A DNA stretch of 64,000 nucleotides from Rhodospirillaceae bacterium UBA6219 (GCA_002435715.1 DISD01000091.1:7245-71244); one strand, 5' to 3'. Counted from the first letter of the stretch, positions 1 through 7,480 are shown. The notes: a model not told the origin generated them from the letters alone. A program made the numbers and translations.

Positions 1-1
1 C

Positions 2-961
2 GAAACCGGCGCCGGTCAGTGGGGCAGCTCGCTGGCTTTCGCCGGCTCGCTGTTCGGCATCGAGGTGGAAGTCTTCATGGTGAAGATTTCCTACAACCAA
101 AAGCCCTATCGCCGGGCCCTGATGGAAACCTATGGGGCGCGCTGCATCGCCAGCCCGTCGACGCTCACCAATTCCGGCCGCGCCATCTTGGAGAAAGACC
201 CGAATTCCAACGGGTCGCTGGGCATCGCCATCTCGGAAGCGGTGGAAGTGGCCGCCACCCGCGACGACACCAAATATGCCCTGGGCAGCGTGCTGAACCA
301 TGTCTGCCTGCACCAGACCATCATCGGCGAAGAAGCCATGATGCAGATGGAAATGGCCGACGCGGCGCCCGACGTGGTGGTGGCCTGTACCGGGGGTGGC
401 TCCAATTTCGCCGGCCTCGCCTTCCCCTATATCCGCGAGAACATCAAGAACGGCGGCAAGACCCGCATCGTCGCCGTCGAGCCAGCCTCGTGCCCGACCC
501 TGACCAAGGGCCAATACGCCTATGATTTCGGTGATACCGGCCATCTGACCCCCTTGGTCAAGATGCACACCTTGGGGTCCACCTTCATGCCGCCGGGCAG
601 CCATGCCGGCGGCCTGCGCTATCACGGCATGGCCCCGATGGTCAGTCATGTGAAGGAATTGGGATTGTGCGAGGCCCGCGCCTTCGCCCAGACCGAATGC
701 TTCGCCGCCGCCATCACCTTCGCCCGCGCCGAAGGCATCGTGCCGGCCCCCGAATCGTCGCACGCCATCAAGGGCGCCATCGAGGAAGCTTTGCGCTGCA
801 AGGCCGAGGGCAAAGCCGAAACCATCTTGTTCAACCTGTCGGGCCACGGCCATTTCGACATGCAGGCCTATACCGACTATTTCGCCGGCAATCTGAAGGA
901 CCTGCCTTACGACGAAGCGGCGCTGGAAACGGCGTTGTCGGAATTGCCGAACTTGGGTTAA
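2..961 (+). CDS. TrpB-like (TrpB2) PLP-dependent tryptophan synthase beta chain, 5' partial
   Basis: The reading frame is open from the first bases of the window, so the N-terminus (about one quarter to one third of the usual ~450 residues, including the PLP lysine) lies outside. Visible signatures are the glycine-rich PLP-phosphate loop CTGGGSNFAG, the TrpB2-type segment HAGGLRYHGMAP and PAPESSHAI near the C-terminus. TrpB2 enzymes condense indole with serine (or O-phosphoserine in some lineages) to tryptophan, and often occur without a trpA partner. The gene ends convergently against the next gene, overlapping it by 4 bp. It could be annotated simply as a TrpB-like enzyme; the TrpB2 subtype is inferred from the motifs. 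Confidence 0.88.
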   Translation, partial: ETGAGQWGSSLAFAGSLFGIEVEVFMVKISYNQKPYRRALMETYGARCIASPSTLTNSGRAILEKDPNSNGSLGIAISEAVEVAATRDDTKYALGSVLNHVCLHQTIIGEEAMMQMEMADAAPDVVVACTGGGSNFAGLAFPYIRENIKNGGKTRIVAVEPASCPTLTKGQYAYDFGDTGHLTPLVKMHTLGSTFMPPGSHAGGLRYHGMAPMVSHVKELGLCEARAFAQTECFAAAITFARAEGIVPAPESSHAIKGAIEEALRCKAEGKAETILFNLSGHGHFDMQAYTDYFAGNLKDLPYDEAALETALSELPNLG

Positions 962-1338
962 CCCCCGAACAGGCGATCCAGCCAACCGGCCCGCTTTTGC
1001 GGCCGGTTGGCGCATTCGCCGACGACACGGCGAATCAGCACGGCGATGTCTTCATCGTCGATATCGCCCGGCCCCGCAACCCCGGTTCCGGGACCCGCTT
1101 CCAACAAATCCAGCAAACGGGAATCAAGGCGCCCCGATCGCGGCGGCCATAACGGCGCGTTTTCCCAGGCCCGCAGCATGACCCGGGCGGCGCCGTCCAG
1201 GGCCCGAGCCCGATCGCCGTGGGCGTTCAGGGCACAAAGTGCCAGCCACGGCAACTTGCGCACACACAAAACAGTGAAGGCGCGCAGGCTGCCCGCGGCG
1301 ACGAAGTCGAGGATTTCGTCGTCCGACAAAGCCAACAT
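958..1338 (-). CDS. Stand-alone sigma-region-2-like small protein
   Basis: A 126-residue protein with a strong Shine-Dalgarno (GGGAGG) before its ATG. Residues 6-64 align without a single gap to residues 7-65 of the ECF sigma factor encoded about 2 kb away, with 19 identities in 59 by my hand count. The alignment starts at the shared DDE, keeps AAG..AF and ends at W..APxW. It therefore looks like a sigma region 2 fold. It lacks region 4, and the acidic segment that helps contact RNA polymerase core (DDAEELVQDAF in the sigma factor) is replaced by DRARALDGAAR. The remaining ~60 residues have no recognised motif. It is last of three leftward genes with EF-hand and proline-rich proteins. A role as sigma mimic or anti-sigma decoy is inference. 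Confidence 0.7.
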   Translation of the reverse strand: MLALSDDEILDFVAAGSLRAFTVLCVRKLPWLALCALNAHGDRARALDGAARVMLRAWENAPLWPPRSGRLDSRLLDLLEAGPGTGVAGPGDIDDEDIAVLIRRVVGECANRPQKRAGWLDRLFGG

Positions 1339-1398
1339 GCGCGCCTCCCTTGTGTTCAGGCCTTCGACGGCGGATGAACCCCAAGGTGGGATTCGCCC

Positions 1399-1914
1399 CT
1401 AAGCCTTGATGTCCACCAAACCCGAGGACAGCAATTGGGTCAGGTAGTCCTTGGCCTTGTTGGTATCGTTGCCCTGATTGGCTTCCTGCAACTTTTCCAG
1501 CAATTCTTCCAAGGCGCTTTTTTCGGTTTCGTCCTCTTCCTCGGTTTCCGAGGTTCCCGCGGCGCCACCAGCCGGCGGAGCGCCACCCCCCGGCGGCGGG
1601 CCGGGCGGCGGACCGGACGGACGGTTGGCCGCCATCTGACTTTCGAAATCGTCCAAGGCCGACCGAACCTGGTCGGCTTCCTCTTGGGTCAGGGTGCCGG
1701 CCTCGACGTCCTTGGTCAGTTGGTCTTCCAACGCCTCGCGCACGCTGGCCGGATCGGCCGGCGACGAGCCCGAACTCATGGTCGACCGGGCCACGCTTTC
1801 CAGTTCAGAGCTGATGGCGGAGGATTTTTCGGAGCTCAGCCCCTTGCTTTGCAGCGAGGTGGTCAAAGTATCCTGAAGTGACGGCGGGCGGCCGCCCACG
1901 GATGAAATGCTCAT
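1399..1914 (-). CDS. Proline-rich hypothetical protein of the ECF/EF-hand locus
   Basis: A 171-residue protein of unknown function. I chose the internal ATG (MSISSVGGRPP) because AAGGGGA precedes it at normal spacing; an upstream in-frame start would add 15 residues without a ribosome-binding site. The N-terminal half is helical and rich in Ser/Glu, with LTQEEADQVRSALDDFE resembling an EF-hand helix but lacking a canonical DxDxDG loop. The middle is a Pro/Gly stretch, followed by an acidic helix and a C-terminal helix ending in DIKA. The Pro/Gly linker resembles those in the adjacent EF-hand protein, suggesting common origin or co-function. No signal peptide or membrane segment is seen. Confidence 0.7.
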   Translation of the reverse strand: MSISSVGGRPPSLQDTLTTSLQSKGLSSEKSSAISSELESVARSTMSSGSSPADPASVREALEDQLTKDVEAGTLTQEEADQVRSALDDFESQMAANRPSGPPPGPPPGGGAPPAGGAAGTSETEEEDETEKSALEELLEKLQEANQGNDTNKAKDYLTQLLSSGLVDIKA

Positions 1915-2035
1915 GTGCTTTCCCCTTGTTCTCAAGACGATGGGTGGTTTCTCCACCATTCGCTTACACGGGGGGCCCGGGCCGACCCTGCGCCGGGAAA
2001 ATCACTTTTCTGCACGCAGGGGGCACCCGGTCCGA

Positions 2036-2989
2036 TCAGGCATTCAGGGACAAGGCCGACAAAGAGTTCTGGGCATATTGTCCCATGCTGCTTTGCTGCG
2101 ACTTCGAGTAAGCCTCGATGGCGGACATCAATTGCTGCATGGCCGAGGCGAAGGTGGAATCCGTGCCGGTTGCCGCCGAATCGCTCGATTGCAGCGCCGC
2201 CATCAGTTTGTCCACCAGTTCCTGCTCGTCCGTGCTGAGCGAGGAGGCGGAATCCTGGGAAGGCGGCGGCGGAGGCGGCGGCCCCTGCATGCCCTGGGCA
2301 AGCTGTTCCGAGGTGATGGAATCGGCGTCTTCGCCGGCCAGGCTTTCGAACAGGCTGGTGGCTTCTTCCTCGCTGACATTGTCGGGACGACCGGCCAGGA
2401 ACTCCGCCCGACTGACCACGCCGTCCTGGTTGGTGTCCAAGGCGTCATAGACTTCGTCGGAATCATCCCCGCCGCCGCCACCACCACCGCCCGGAGGCGG
2501 CGGCGGAGGCTGCATGCCGGCGACGAAGGTTTCGGAATCGACGCTGTCGGTGTCCTCACCGAACAGTTTTTCGTAAAGCGCGGCGGAATCGTCCTCGGAC
2601 ACGTCGTCGGGACGACCGGCAACGAATTCGTCCTTGGACACCGAACCGTCACCATCCGTGTCCAGCTTGGCGAACAGATCGGACGCATCAGGGGGCTGAC
2701 CACCATGGCCCATACCGCCCATGCTTTGTGCCTGGATCATGCCGGCCTGCATGGTCGCCGCCATCTGCTGGAAGGCGGTAGCTAAATCGCTTTGGCTCAG
2801 CGCGCCGATCCCGTCGCTGTCCAACTTGTCGTAAAGGGCGCCGGCTTTCTCGGCGCTCAGGTCGTCGGGGGCACCCGCGACGAATTCGTCCTTCGACACC
2901 GAGCCGTCGCCGTTGGTGTCGATGCGGGTGAACATCTTTTCGAATTGGGCCGAGCTGAAAGAGCCGAGCCCGCCGATCCCACTTGTCAT
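2036..2989 (-). CDS. Multi-EF-hand calcium-binding protein
   Basis: A 317-residue protein built of three similar ~80-residue units joined by poly-Pro/poly-Gly linkers. Canonical calcium loops are at residues 24-35 (DTNGDGSVSKDE), 57-68, 110-121 (DTDGDGSVSKDE) and 185-196 (DTNQDGVVSRAE). Loops near 145-156 and 220-230 are degenerate. Each unit carries a characteristic EF(V/L)AGxPD(D/N)(V/L)S tail after the first loop. The ATG chosen (MTSGIGG) follows GGAGAAAG; upstream extension to GTG/TTG-type starts lacks support. There is no signal peptide, so it is cytoplasmic or exported by an unrecognised route. It is transcribed divergently from the ECF sigma operon, implying it is a target or a calcium input of that system (inference). 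Automatic pipelines may call such proteins XopAW-family; effector function is not supported here. Confidence 0.85.
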   Translation of the reverse strand: MTSGIGGLGSFSSAQFEKMFTRIDTNGDGSVSKDEFVAGAPDDLSAEKAGALYDKLDSDGIGALSQSDLATAFQQMAATMQAGMIQAQSMGGMGHGGQPPDASDLFAKLDTDGDGSVSKDEFVAGRPDDVSEDDSAALYEKLFGEDTDSVDSETFVAGMQPPPPPPGGGGGGGGDDSDEVYDALDTNQDGVVSRAEFLAGRPDNVSEEEATSLFESLAGEDADSITSEQLAQGMQGPPPPPPPSQDSASSLSTDEQELVDKLMAALQSSDSAATGTDSTFASAMQQLMSAIEAYSKSQQSSMGQYAQNSLSALSLNA

Positions 2990-3391
2990 GGTCTTTCTCC
3001 GCTTCTGCGGCAAGCCGATAATTCGGCTCACAGCAAATTGCACGGAGTTAAAGTAAAAACCCTGCACACAAAAAATCTAATGCCGATATTTGGCAAAAAA
3101 TACTTTAGTCAAGACAAGAAGAAAGCGGCTCACCACATGTTTTTGGCGTCCGTTATTTTATCACTTGCACATTTACTTTTTATTAGTGCAATATCCTATT
3201 TGTCGCCACATTCCATGCAAGAGAGGGGCCAATAAGCCCCGACGGGAGACTCGGGCTGGAACGGCGATTCAGAAGGCGTCACTCCCCAGAACAGGGAAAT
3301 CGCTGCCGGGTCACCCGGCAAATGTTGCCGAGAGGGCGGTAAAGCTTGCCGCCCTTGGGGGGTGGAGTGTTTCGATGATCCTGGTGCGGCC
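2990..3391. promoter_or_regulatory. Divergent AT-rich intergenic region with structured GC-rich leader upstream of the ECF sigma gene
   Basis: About 400 bp without a convincing gene separates the EF-hand and ECF sigma genes. Bases ~3030-3225 are strikingly AT-rich against the surrounding genome. Bases ~3225-3361 are GC-rich and contain at least two clean hairpins: TGCCGGG-TCA-CCCGGCA around 3306-3322 and AGGGCGG/CCGCCCT around 3334-3356, just before the sigma gene start. A GGAAC at ~3259 resembles an ECF -35 element but I could not place a well-spaced -10, so no promoter is asserted. The region may hold both divergent promoters and a regulatory leader; I recognise no riboswitch class. Confidence 0.4.
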
Positions 3392-3961
3392 ATGAACGAC
3401 AGCCGCGACGACGACGAATTGCTGGAACTGACAGCCGCGGGGGACCGCGACGCCTTTCAATTGCTGATGGAAAGGCATGTCAAATCCATGCTGGTCCTGG
3501 CTCAACGGGTCAGCGGCAATTCCGACGACGCCGAGGAACTGGTCCAAGACGCCTTCTTGAAGGTGTGGACGCAGGCGCCCAAGTGGCGCCGCGACGGGGC
3601 CGCGCAATTTTCCACCTGGCTTTATCGCGTGGTCCTGAACGGCTGCCTGGACCGCCGTCGCCGGCCGGTGTGGACCGGACTGGACGAAGCGGCCGAACTG
3701 GCCGATTCCGCCCCCGGCGCCGCCCAGCACTTGGCCCAGCTGCAAAGCCGGGCGATCATCCAAGAGGCCATGTCCGCCATTCCCGAGCGTCAGCGCGCCG
3801 CCCTTTACCTGCATTACTTTTCGGAAATCAGCGCCCCACAGGCGGCCCAAGTGCTGGATATCACCGTGCCAGCCATGGAAGCCCTCTTGATACGCGGCAA
3901 GCGAGCGCTTAAGAAAGAATTGATACGCCGGGGCGTCAGCGACCTTGGAGACATGATTTGA
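3392..3961 (+). CDS. ECF-type RNA polymerase sigma factor
   Basis: About 189 residues from the ATG used here; an in-frame GTG 30 bp upstream (3362) is possible, and neither has an ideal Shine-Dalgarno. Region 2 runs from DDELLELTAAGDRDAF to the FSTWLYRVVLNGCLD segment, with the core-contact helix DDAEELVQDAFLKVW. A short linker leads to region 4 (IPERQRAALYLHYFSE...AMEALLIRGKRALK), a helix-turn-helix for -35 recognition. It directs RNA polymerase to a small regulon. Its stop overlaps the TTG start of the following small membrane protein, and a metal-sensor-like protein follows, an arrangement like cnrYXH. Divergent EF-hand genes are likely regulon members or partners (inference). Confidence 0.92.
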   Translation: MNDSRDDDELLELTAAGDRDAFQLLMERHVKSMLVLAQRVSGNSDDAEELVQDAFLKVWTQAPKWRRDGAAQFSTWLYRVVLNGCLDRRRRPVWTGLDEAAELADSAPGAAQHLAQLQSRAIIQEAMSAIPERQRAALYLHYFSEISAPQAAQVLDITVPAMEALLIRGKRALKKELIRRGVSDLGDMI

Positions 3962-4284
3962 CCGCGGACGGGCTTGATACCCTGATCAAGAACGCCTTTC
4001 CCGCCACCGACATCCAGCCCGACCAAGTGCAGCGGGTGATGGCGGGGGTATTTGCGCGCCTGGATCAACCCCAGGTTCAAGCCCCGCCGGGACGATGGCA
4101 CCAATTGGGACAATTGCTGTCGGAACTGACCCCGTCCCCGCTGGCGCTGATCCGCCAGACCGCGCTGCCCATGGCGCTGGGCCTGGCCCTTGGCCTTTAC
4201 CTGGGCCAGATGCCGGAAGACACCGCCCCACAGGACGAGTTGATGGCCAGCCTGTACGCCCCCCTGATGACGGCTGGGTATTGA
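3958..4284 (+). CDS. Small single-TM protein, candidate anti-sigma factor (CnrY-like position)
   Basis: A 108-residue protein starting with TTG inside the sigma stop codon (TTGA overlap), implying translational coupling. Residues 1-65 are soluble and helical. Residues ~66-86 (ALPMALGLALGLYLGQM) form one membrane segment, followed by a short ~20-residue tail. Size, topology and position between an ECF sigma gene and a periplasmic sensor gene match the short membrane-anchored anti-sigma factors of cnr/ncc-type systems. No sequence motif such as a zinc-binding ASD (HxxxCxxC) is present. The assignment is by context only; it could also be an unrelated membrane protein. Confidence 0.7.
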   Translation: MTADGLDTLIKNAFPATDIQPDQVQRVMAGVFARLDQPQVQAPPGRWHQLGQLLSELTPSPLALIRQTALPMALGLALGLYLGQMPEDTAPQDELMASLYAPLMTAGY

Positions 4285-4724
4285 TGGCGGATCATCCCAT
4301 CCTGCGCTGGCTGTTGCCGGTGTCGTTGGCGATCAACGCCTTTCTGGGGGGCCTCGCCGTCACCGAATGGCTGGAGCCGGAATTCCCGCCGCCGCCTCCC
4401 CGCCCCGAGCGGATGATCGAGGAAATGGCGGAAATCCTGCCCGCCGCCGACGCCGCCATCCTGCGTCAAAGCTTCGCCGAACACGCGCCCAACATGGAAC
4501 ACCGCCCCCACAATCGGGAAGAGATGTTCTTGAAGATTCGCGCTGCATTGAAGACCGAGCCTTTCGACCCGCAAGCCTTGACGACGATTTTCCACGATGG
4601 CCGCAAAACCCGCGACGCCATCGACGATTCCATCGAGGGGGCGCTGGTGGACGCGGCGACCAAGATGTCCACCGAAGGCCGCCACAAACTGGCGGAATGG
4701 CATCCCCGCCCACCGCGCGGTTAA
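4284..4724 (+). CDS. Periplasmic heavy-metal-sensor-like protein (CnrX/ZraP-like)
   Basis: A 146-residue protein whose ATG overlaps the previous stop (TGATG). Residues ~8-28 (LRWLLPVSLAINAFLGGLAV) are a membrane anchor or uncleaved signal. The rest is a helical-hairpin periplasmic domain beginning with a PPPPP linker and RPERMIEEMAEILP, typical of the Metal_resist/CnrX/CpxP-Spy-like superfamily. His, Met and Glu residues (e.g. EHAPNMEHRPHNREEM) could bind metal. In CnrYXH the sensor relays metal binding to the anti-sigma. An equivalent role here follows from operon order, but the ligand is unknown and calcium is worth considering given the neighbouring EF-hand gene. A rho-independent terminator follows at once. 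Confidence 0.75.
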   Translation: MADHPILRWLLPVSLAINAFLGGLAVTEWLEPEFPPPPPRPERMIEEMAEILPAADAAILRQSFAEHAPNMEHRPHNREEMFLKIRAALKTEPFDPQALTTIFHDGRKTRDAIDDSIEGALVDAATKMSTEGRHKLAEWHPRPPRG

Positions 4725-4730
4725 TCACGA

Positions 4731-4763
4731 AAAACCCCGCCGAGGCATGTCCTGGCGGGGTTT
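4731..4763 (+). terminator. Rho-independent terminator after the ECF operon
   Basis: CCCCGCC at 4735-4741 pairs with GGCGGGG at 4754-4760, preceded by an A-run and followed by a T-rich stretch. It closes the sigma/anti-sigma/sensor operon and lies between it and the convergent flbT gene, so it may serve both directions. Confidence 0.85.
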
Positions 4764-4785
4764 CAATTTTTCCATGTGATGCGGA

Positions 4786-5238
4786 TCAGCCGGCGCTGTC
4801 GTCGCGGGCCGGGGTGTCGCCCAGCTTGGCGCTCCATTGCTCGGCCGCCTGTTCCAGCTTGGCCAGCACCTCGGATTCGTGTTTCAGCAGCTTGCGCGAC
4901 GATTTCAGCGCCTTGTAGTAAAGCCCCGCCGCCAGTTCGTCGCGGATTTCCTGGCCGATATCCACCGCCGACGGGCAGGCTTCCAGATATTCCACCAGGT
5001 AATGGGTGAACAACGTCAGGTAGTGATCGCGCTTTTCCGGGAAGATATAGGCGCATTGCAGGCAGAAATAGACCCGCGCCGCCGGCGTCGCGATGTCGTC
5101 GTTGGTCAGGATTTCCTTTTGCCGCAAGATGTTGGATTCGTTGTGAATCCGCAGCTTGGTATTGGCTCCGGCGTTTTCGATGACGGCGCCGTTGATGATG
5201 ACTTTTTCACCCGGCTTCAGATCGATCAGCAAAGGCAA
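4786..5238 (-). CDS. flbT: Flagellar biosynthesis repressor FlbT
   Basis: About 150 residues. FlbT is an alphaproteobacterial post-transcriptional regulator of flagellin: in Caulobacter it binds the flagellin mRNA leader and destabilises it until the hook is complete. Signature features are the N-terminal LKPGEK(V/F)IINGAVIEN, ATPAARVYFCLQCAYI and YYKALKSSRKLL. An upstream GTG (5247) is possible, but AGGAG sits 8 bases before a TTG at 5238, and that start reproduces the M-P-L-x-x-x-L-K-P-G N-terminus of known FlbT proteins, so TTG is preferred. The usual partner flaF and the flagellin genes are not adjacent. Confidence 0.9.
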   Translation of the reverse strand: MPLLIDLKPGEKVIINGAVIENAGANTKLRIHNESNILRQKEILTNDDIATPAARVYFCLQCAYIFPEKRDHYLTLFTHYLVEYLEACPSAVDIGQEIRDELAAGLYYKALKSSRKLLKHESEVLAKLEQAAEQWSAKLGDTPARDDSAG

Positions 5239-5317
5239 GGGAAGCACTCCTGGACGGCGGACAAGGGCATTCCCCCAGCATTATACCCTTGAGGCGTCGG
5301 GTGCAATGCCGGGCGTC

Positions 5318-5920
5318 CTACCATCCCCCGGTTTCCAACCAGCGCCGGACCATGGGCAGGCGGTCGGACCCCCAAAAGCCTTCGCCGTCGATCATGAAAA
5401 AGGGGGAACCGAACACCCCTTGGGCGATGGCGGTGTCGGTTTCGTCCTTGCAGCGGGCCTTGAAGATCGGATCGTCCATGGCGGCCAAGGCGGCGGCGCG
5501 GTCATGACCGCTTTCAGCCGCCACATCCGCCACCACCGCTTTGTCGCCGATATTGCGGCTATGAGCGAAATAGGCGGCAAAGACGGCGCGGGCAAAGCTT
5601 TTGGCGGCGGCGGCGTCTTGGGAATCCAACCACCAGAACACCCGGGCGGCGGCGACGGTGGCCACCGGGAAGGGATCGGGAAAGGCATAGGGGATGCCGG
5701 TCATCCGCCCCAATCGGTCCCAGTCATGGCGACTATAGGCCCCCTTCAACGGCTGGGTGATCAGCAACGCGTTGCCCGAGGCCTTGAAGGCCGGCCCCAG
5801 CAGGATGGGAACCCAACGACAGGAGACGCCGGTTTCCGCCGCCACCCGTTCGATACCGTCGGCGGCGAAATAGGCATAGGGCGACGAGAAGTCGAAATAG
5901 AAGGTGATTTCCTGGCTCAT
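5318..5920 (-). CDS. 2-hydroxychromene-2-carboxylate isomerase family protein (DsbA-like)
   Basis: A 200-residue thioredoxin-fold protein of the kappa-GST/HCCA isomerase group. It opens with EITFYFDFSSPYAYFAA, where the Ser in SSPY is the usual glutathione-interacting residue. The C-terminal GVFGSPFFMIDGEGFWGSDRL carries the cis-Pro loop and substrate-site residues. The family isomerises hydroxychromene carboxylate in naphthalene degradation, but most homologues are general glutathione-dependent enzymes of unknown substrate, and no aromatic-degradation genes are nearby. It lies 10 bp downstream of the SDR gene on the same strand, whose stop codon TAG forms part of its AGGA ribosome-binding site, so the two are an operon. 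Confidence 0.88.
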   Translation of the reverse strand: MSQEITFYFDFSSPYAYFAADGIERVAAETGVSCRWVPILLGPAFKASGNALLITQPLKGAYSRHDWDRLGRMTGIPYAFPDPFPVATVAAARVFWWLDSQDAAAAKSFARAVFAAYFAHSRNIGDKAVVADVAAESGHDRAAALAAMDDPIFKARCKDETDTAIAQGVFGSPFFMIDGEGFWGSDRLPMVRRWLETGGW

Positions 5921-5930
5921 GTCACTCGTC

Positions 5931-6599
5931 CTACCACGCCACTTCCGAGCCGTCGAAATGGAAGAACTTGCCGCTGTCGGTTAGATTTACTTTATCCAGC
6001 ACCGCCTTCATGCCGGCCACCGCCTGGGGCGGGGTCAACGGCGCGTTGGGACCGCCCATGTCGGTCTGCACCCAGCCCGGCGACAGGGCGACAACGGCGA
6101 CCTGGCGGGCCGCCAGATCCAGCGACAGGCTTTTGATCACCATGTTGAGCGCCGCCTTGGACGCCCGATAAGCGTAGAAACCGCCCGAGGTGTTTTCCGC
6201 CACCGACCCCATCTTAGACGAAACGGCGGCGATGATGCCGCCCGCCGGCACCTGGTCGGCGAAAGCTTCCGCCACCTGCAATGGTGCCAGGGCGTTGACC
6301 CGCATGACCTTCAGGAAACCGTCGGAATCCACCGCCCCGAAGCTTTGGTTGTCGCCATAGATTCCGGCATTGTTCAAGACCACGTCCAGACTGATCCCGG
6401 CCAGGGATGCTTTCAGTCGCTTCAAGGTCGAGACGTCGGCGACGTCGGCCACATAGACCTCGGCCCCGGCATCGGATACCGCCTTGCCCGACAACGGATC
6501 GCGGACCGTGGCCAGAACCCGCCAGCCGGCGGCGGCGTATTGGCGGGCGAATTCAAGCCCCAAACCACGATTGGCGCCAGTGATCAAGATTGTCGGCAT
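5931..6599 (-). CDS. SDR-family NAD(P)-dependent oxidoreductase
   Basis: A 222-residue classical short-chain dehydrogenase. The nucleotide-binding motif TGANRGLG is at residues 7-14, followed by NNAG, a catalytic Ser in AAVSSKMGS, and YRASK as the YxxxK catalytic pair. The C-terminal PGWVQTDMGG is typical of the C-factor/YbbO-like subgroup. GAGGAAG precedes the ATG. The substrate is unknown. It is co-transcribed with the downstream HCCA-isomerase-like gene and divergent from a methyltransferase gene. Confidence 0.9.
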   Translation of the reverse strand: MPTILITGANRGLGLEFARQYAAAGWRVLATVRDPLSGKAVSDAGAEVYVADVADVSTLKRLKASLAGISLDVVLNNAGIYGDNQSFGAVDSDGFLKVMRVNALAPLQVAEAFADQVPAGGIIAAVSSKMGSVAENTSGGFYAYRASKAALNMVIKSLSLDLAARQVAVVALSPGWVQTDMGGPNAPLTPPQAVAGMKAVLDKVNLTDSGKFFHFDGSEVAW

Positions 6600-6721
6600 T
6601 GTCTTCCTCTTCGCTCAGACGACTGAGATATGCTAACCGCGCTCATATCCTATGACAAAGCCTCCCCAAACGGTTATGGTCGTTTCGATATACGCCCGAC
6701 TTAAGTGGGGGATGTTTGGGT

Positions 6722-7480
6722 ATGTTGCTAGATCCTGGCCAGGACGCCGCCACGTTCAGCGCCTATCATGCCGGCTTTCCGCTGCAATTACGCGAGCGCT
6801 TGCAGGCTTTGGGTTTTGGACCGGCCAAAAGCCGCATCCTTGACCTGGGCTGCGGCCAAGGCGACTTGGCCAAGATGTTCGCCCAAGCCGGGTGTTCGGT
6901 GACGGCACTCGACATCTCGGCGGCGCAATTGGACTTGGCCCGTGAAAACTGCGCCGGGTTGGACGTCACCTTCGTACAGGCCCCGGCCGAACAAAGCGGG
7001 CTGGACAATGCCAGCTTCGACGGCGTGATCGCCGGTCAATGCTGGCATTGGCTGGACCGCCGTCGGGTCGCCGCCGAAATGGCGCGGCTGATCAAAAGCG
7101 GTGGCTTCCTCAGCATTTGCCATTTCGACTGGCTGCCGTTGCCCGGCAACGTGGTGGCCGCCGCCGAGGACTTGATCCGCAAATGGAACCCGGTCTGGCC
7201 CATGGGCGGCGGCACCGGCATCTATCCGCAATGGTTGGGCGACATGGCGGTTGCCGGTTTCGAGAGTTTGGAAAGCTTTTCCAGCGACATGGCCGCCCCG
7301 CATGCCCGGCAGGAATGGCGGGCCCGGCTGCGCGCCACGGTGGGCATCGCCGGCCGTTTGTCGCCGCAATTGATCCACGATTTCGACCAGGACGTGGGCC
7401 GCATGCTGGATTCCCGTTTCCCCGGCGAACCCTTGATGGTGCCCCACCGCCTGTGGGCGACGTTGGGACGGCGCAAATAA
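6722..7480 (+). CDS. Class I SAM-dependent methyltransferase
   Basis: About 252 residues from the ATG at 6722, which follows GGGGGA; an in-frame TTG six bases earlier is also open. Motif I is ILDLGCGQGDLAKMF, with an acidic motif II at VTALDIS and motif III/IV around FDGVIAGQCWHWLD. This pattern resembles the UbiE/Methyltransf_11 group; the WHW(L/F)D stretch is frequent in methyltransferases of the trans-aconitate/arsenite-like subgroup, but the substrate cannot be read from sequence. It stands alone, divergent from the SDR pair, and ends at a strong terminator. Confidence 0.88.
   Translation: MLLDPGQDAATFSAYHAGFPLQLRERLQALGFGPAKSRILDLGCGQGDLAKMFAQAGCSVTALDISAAQLDLARENCAGLDVTFVQAPAEQSGLDNASFDGVIAGQCWHWLDRRRVAAEMARLIKSGGFLSICHFDWLPLPGNVVAAAEDLIRKWNPVWPMGGGTGIYPQWLGDMAVAGFESLESFSSDMAAPHARQEWRARLRATVGIAGRLSPQLIHDFDQDVGRMLDSRFPGEPLMVPHRLWATLGRRK

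Noticed and set aside
3080..3235. A 51-residue plus-strand frame with one hydrophobic stretch in the EF-hand/ECF intergenic region
   Set aside because: Lies in AT-rich promoter DNA without a ribosome-binding site; hydrophobicity is expected from AT-rich translation.
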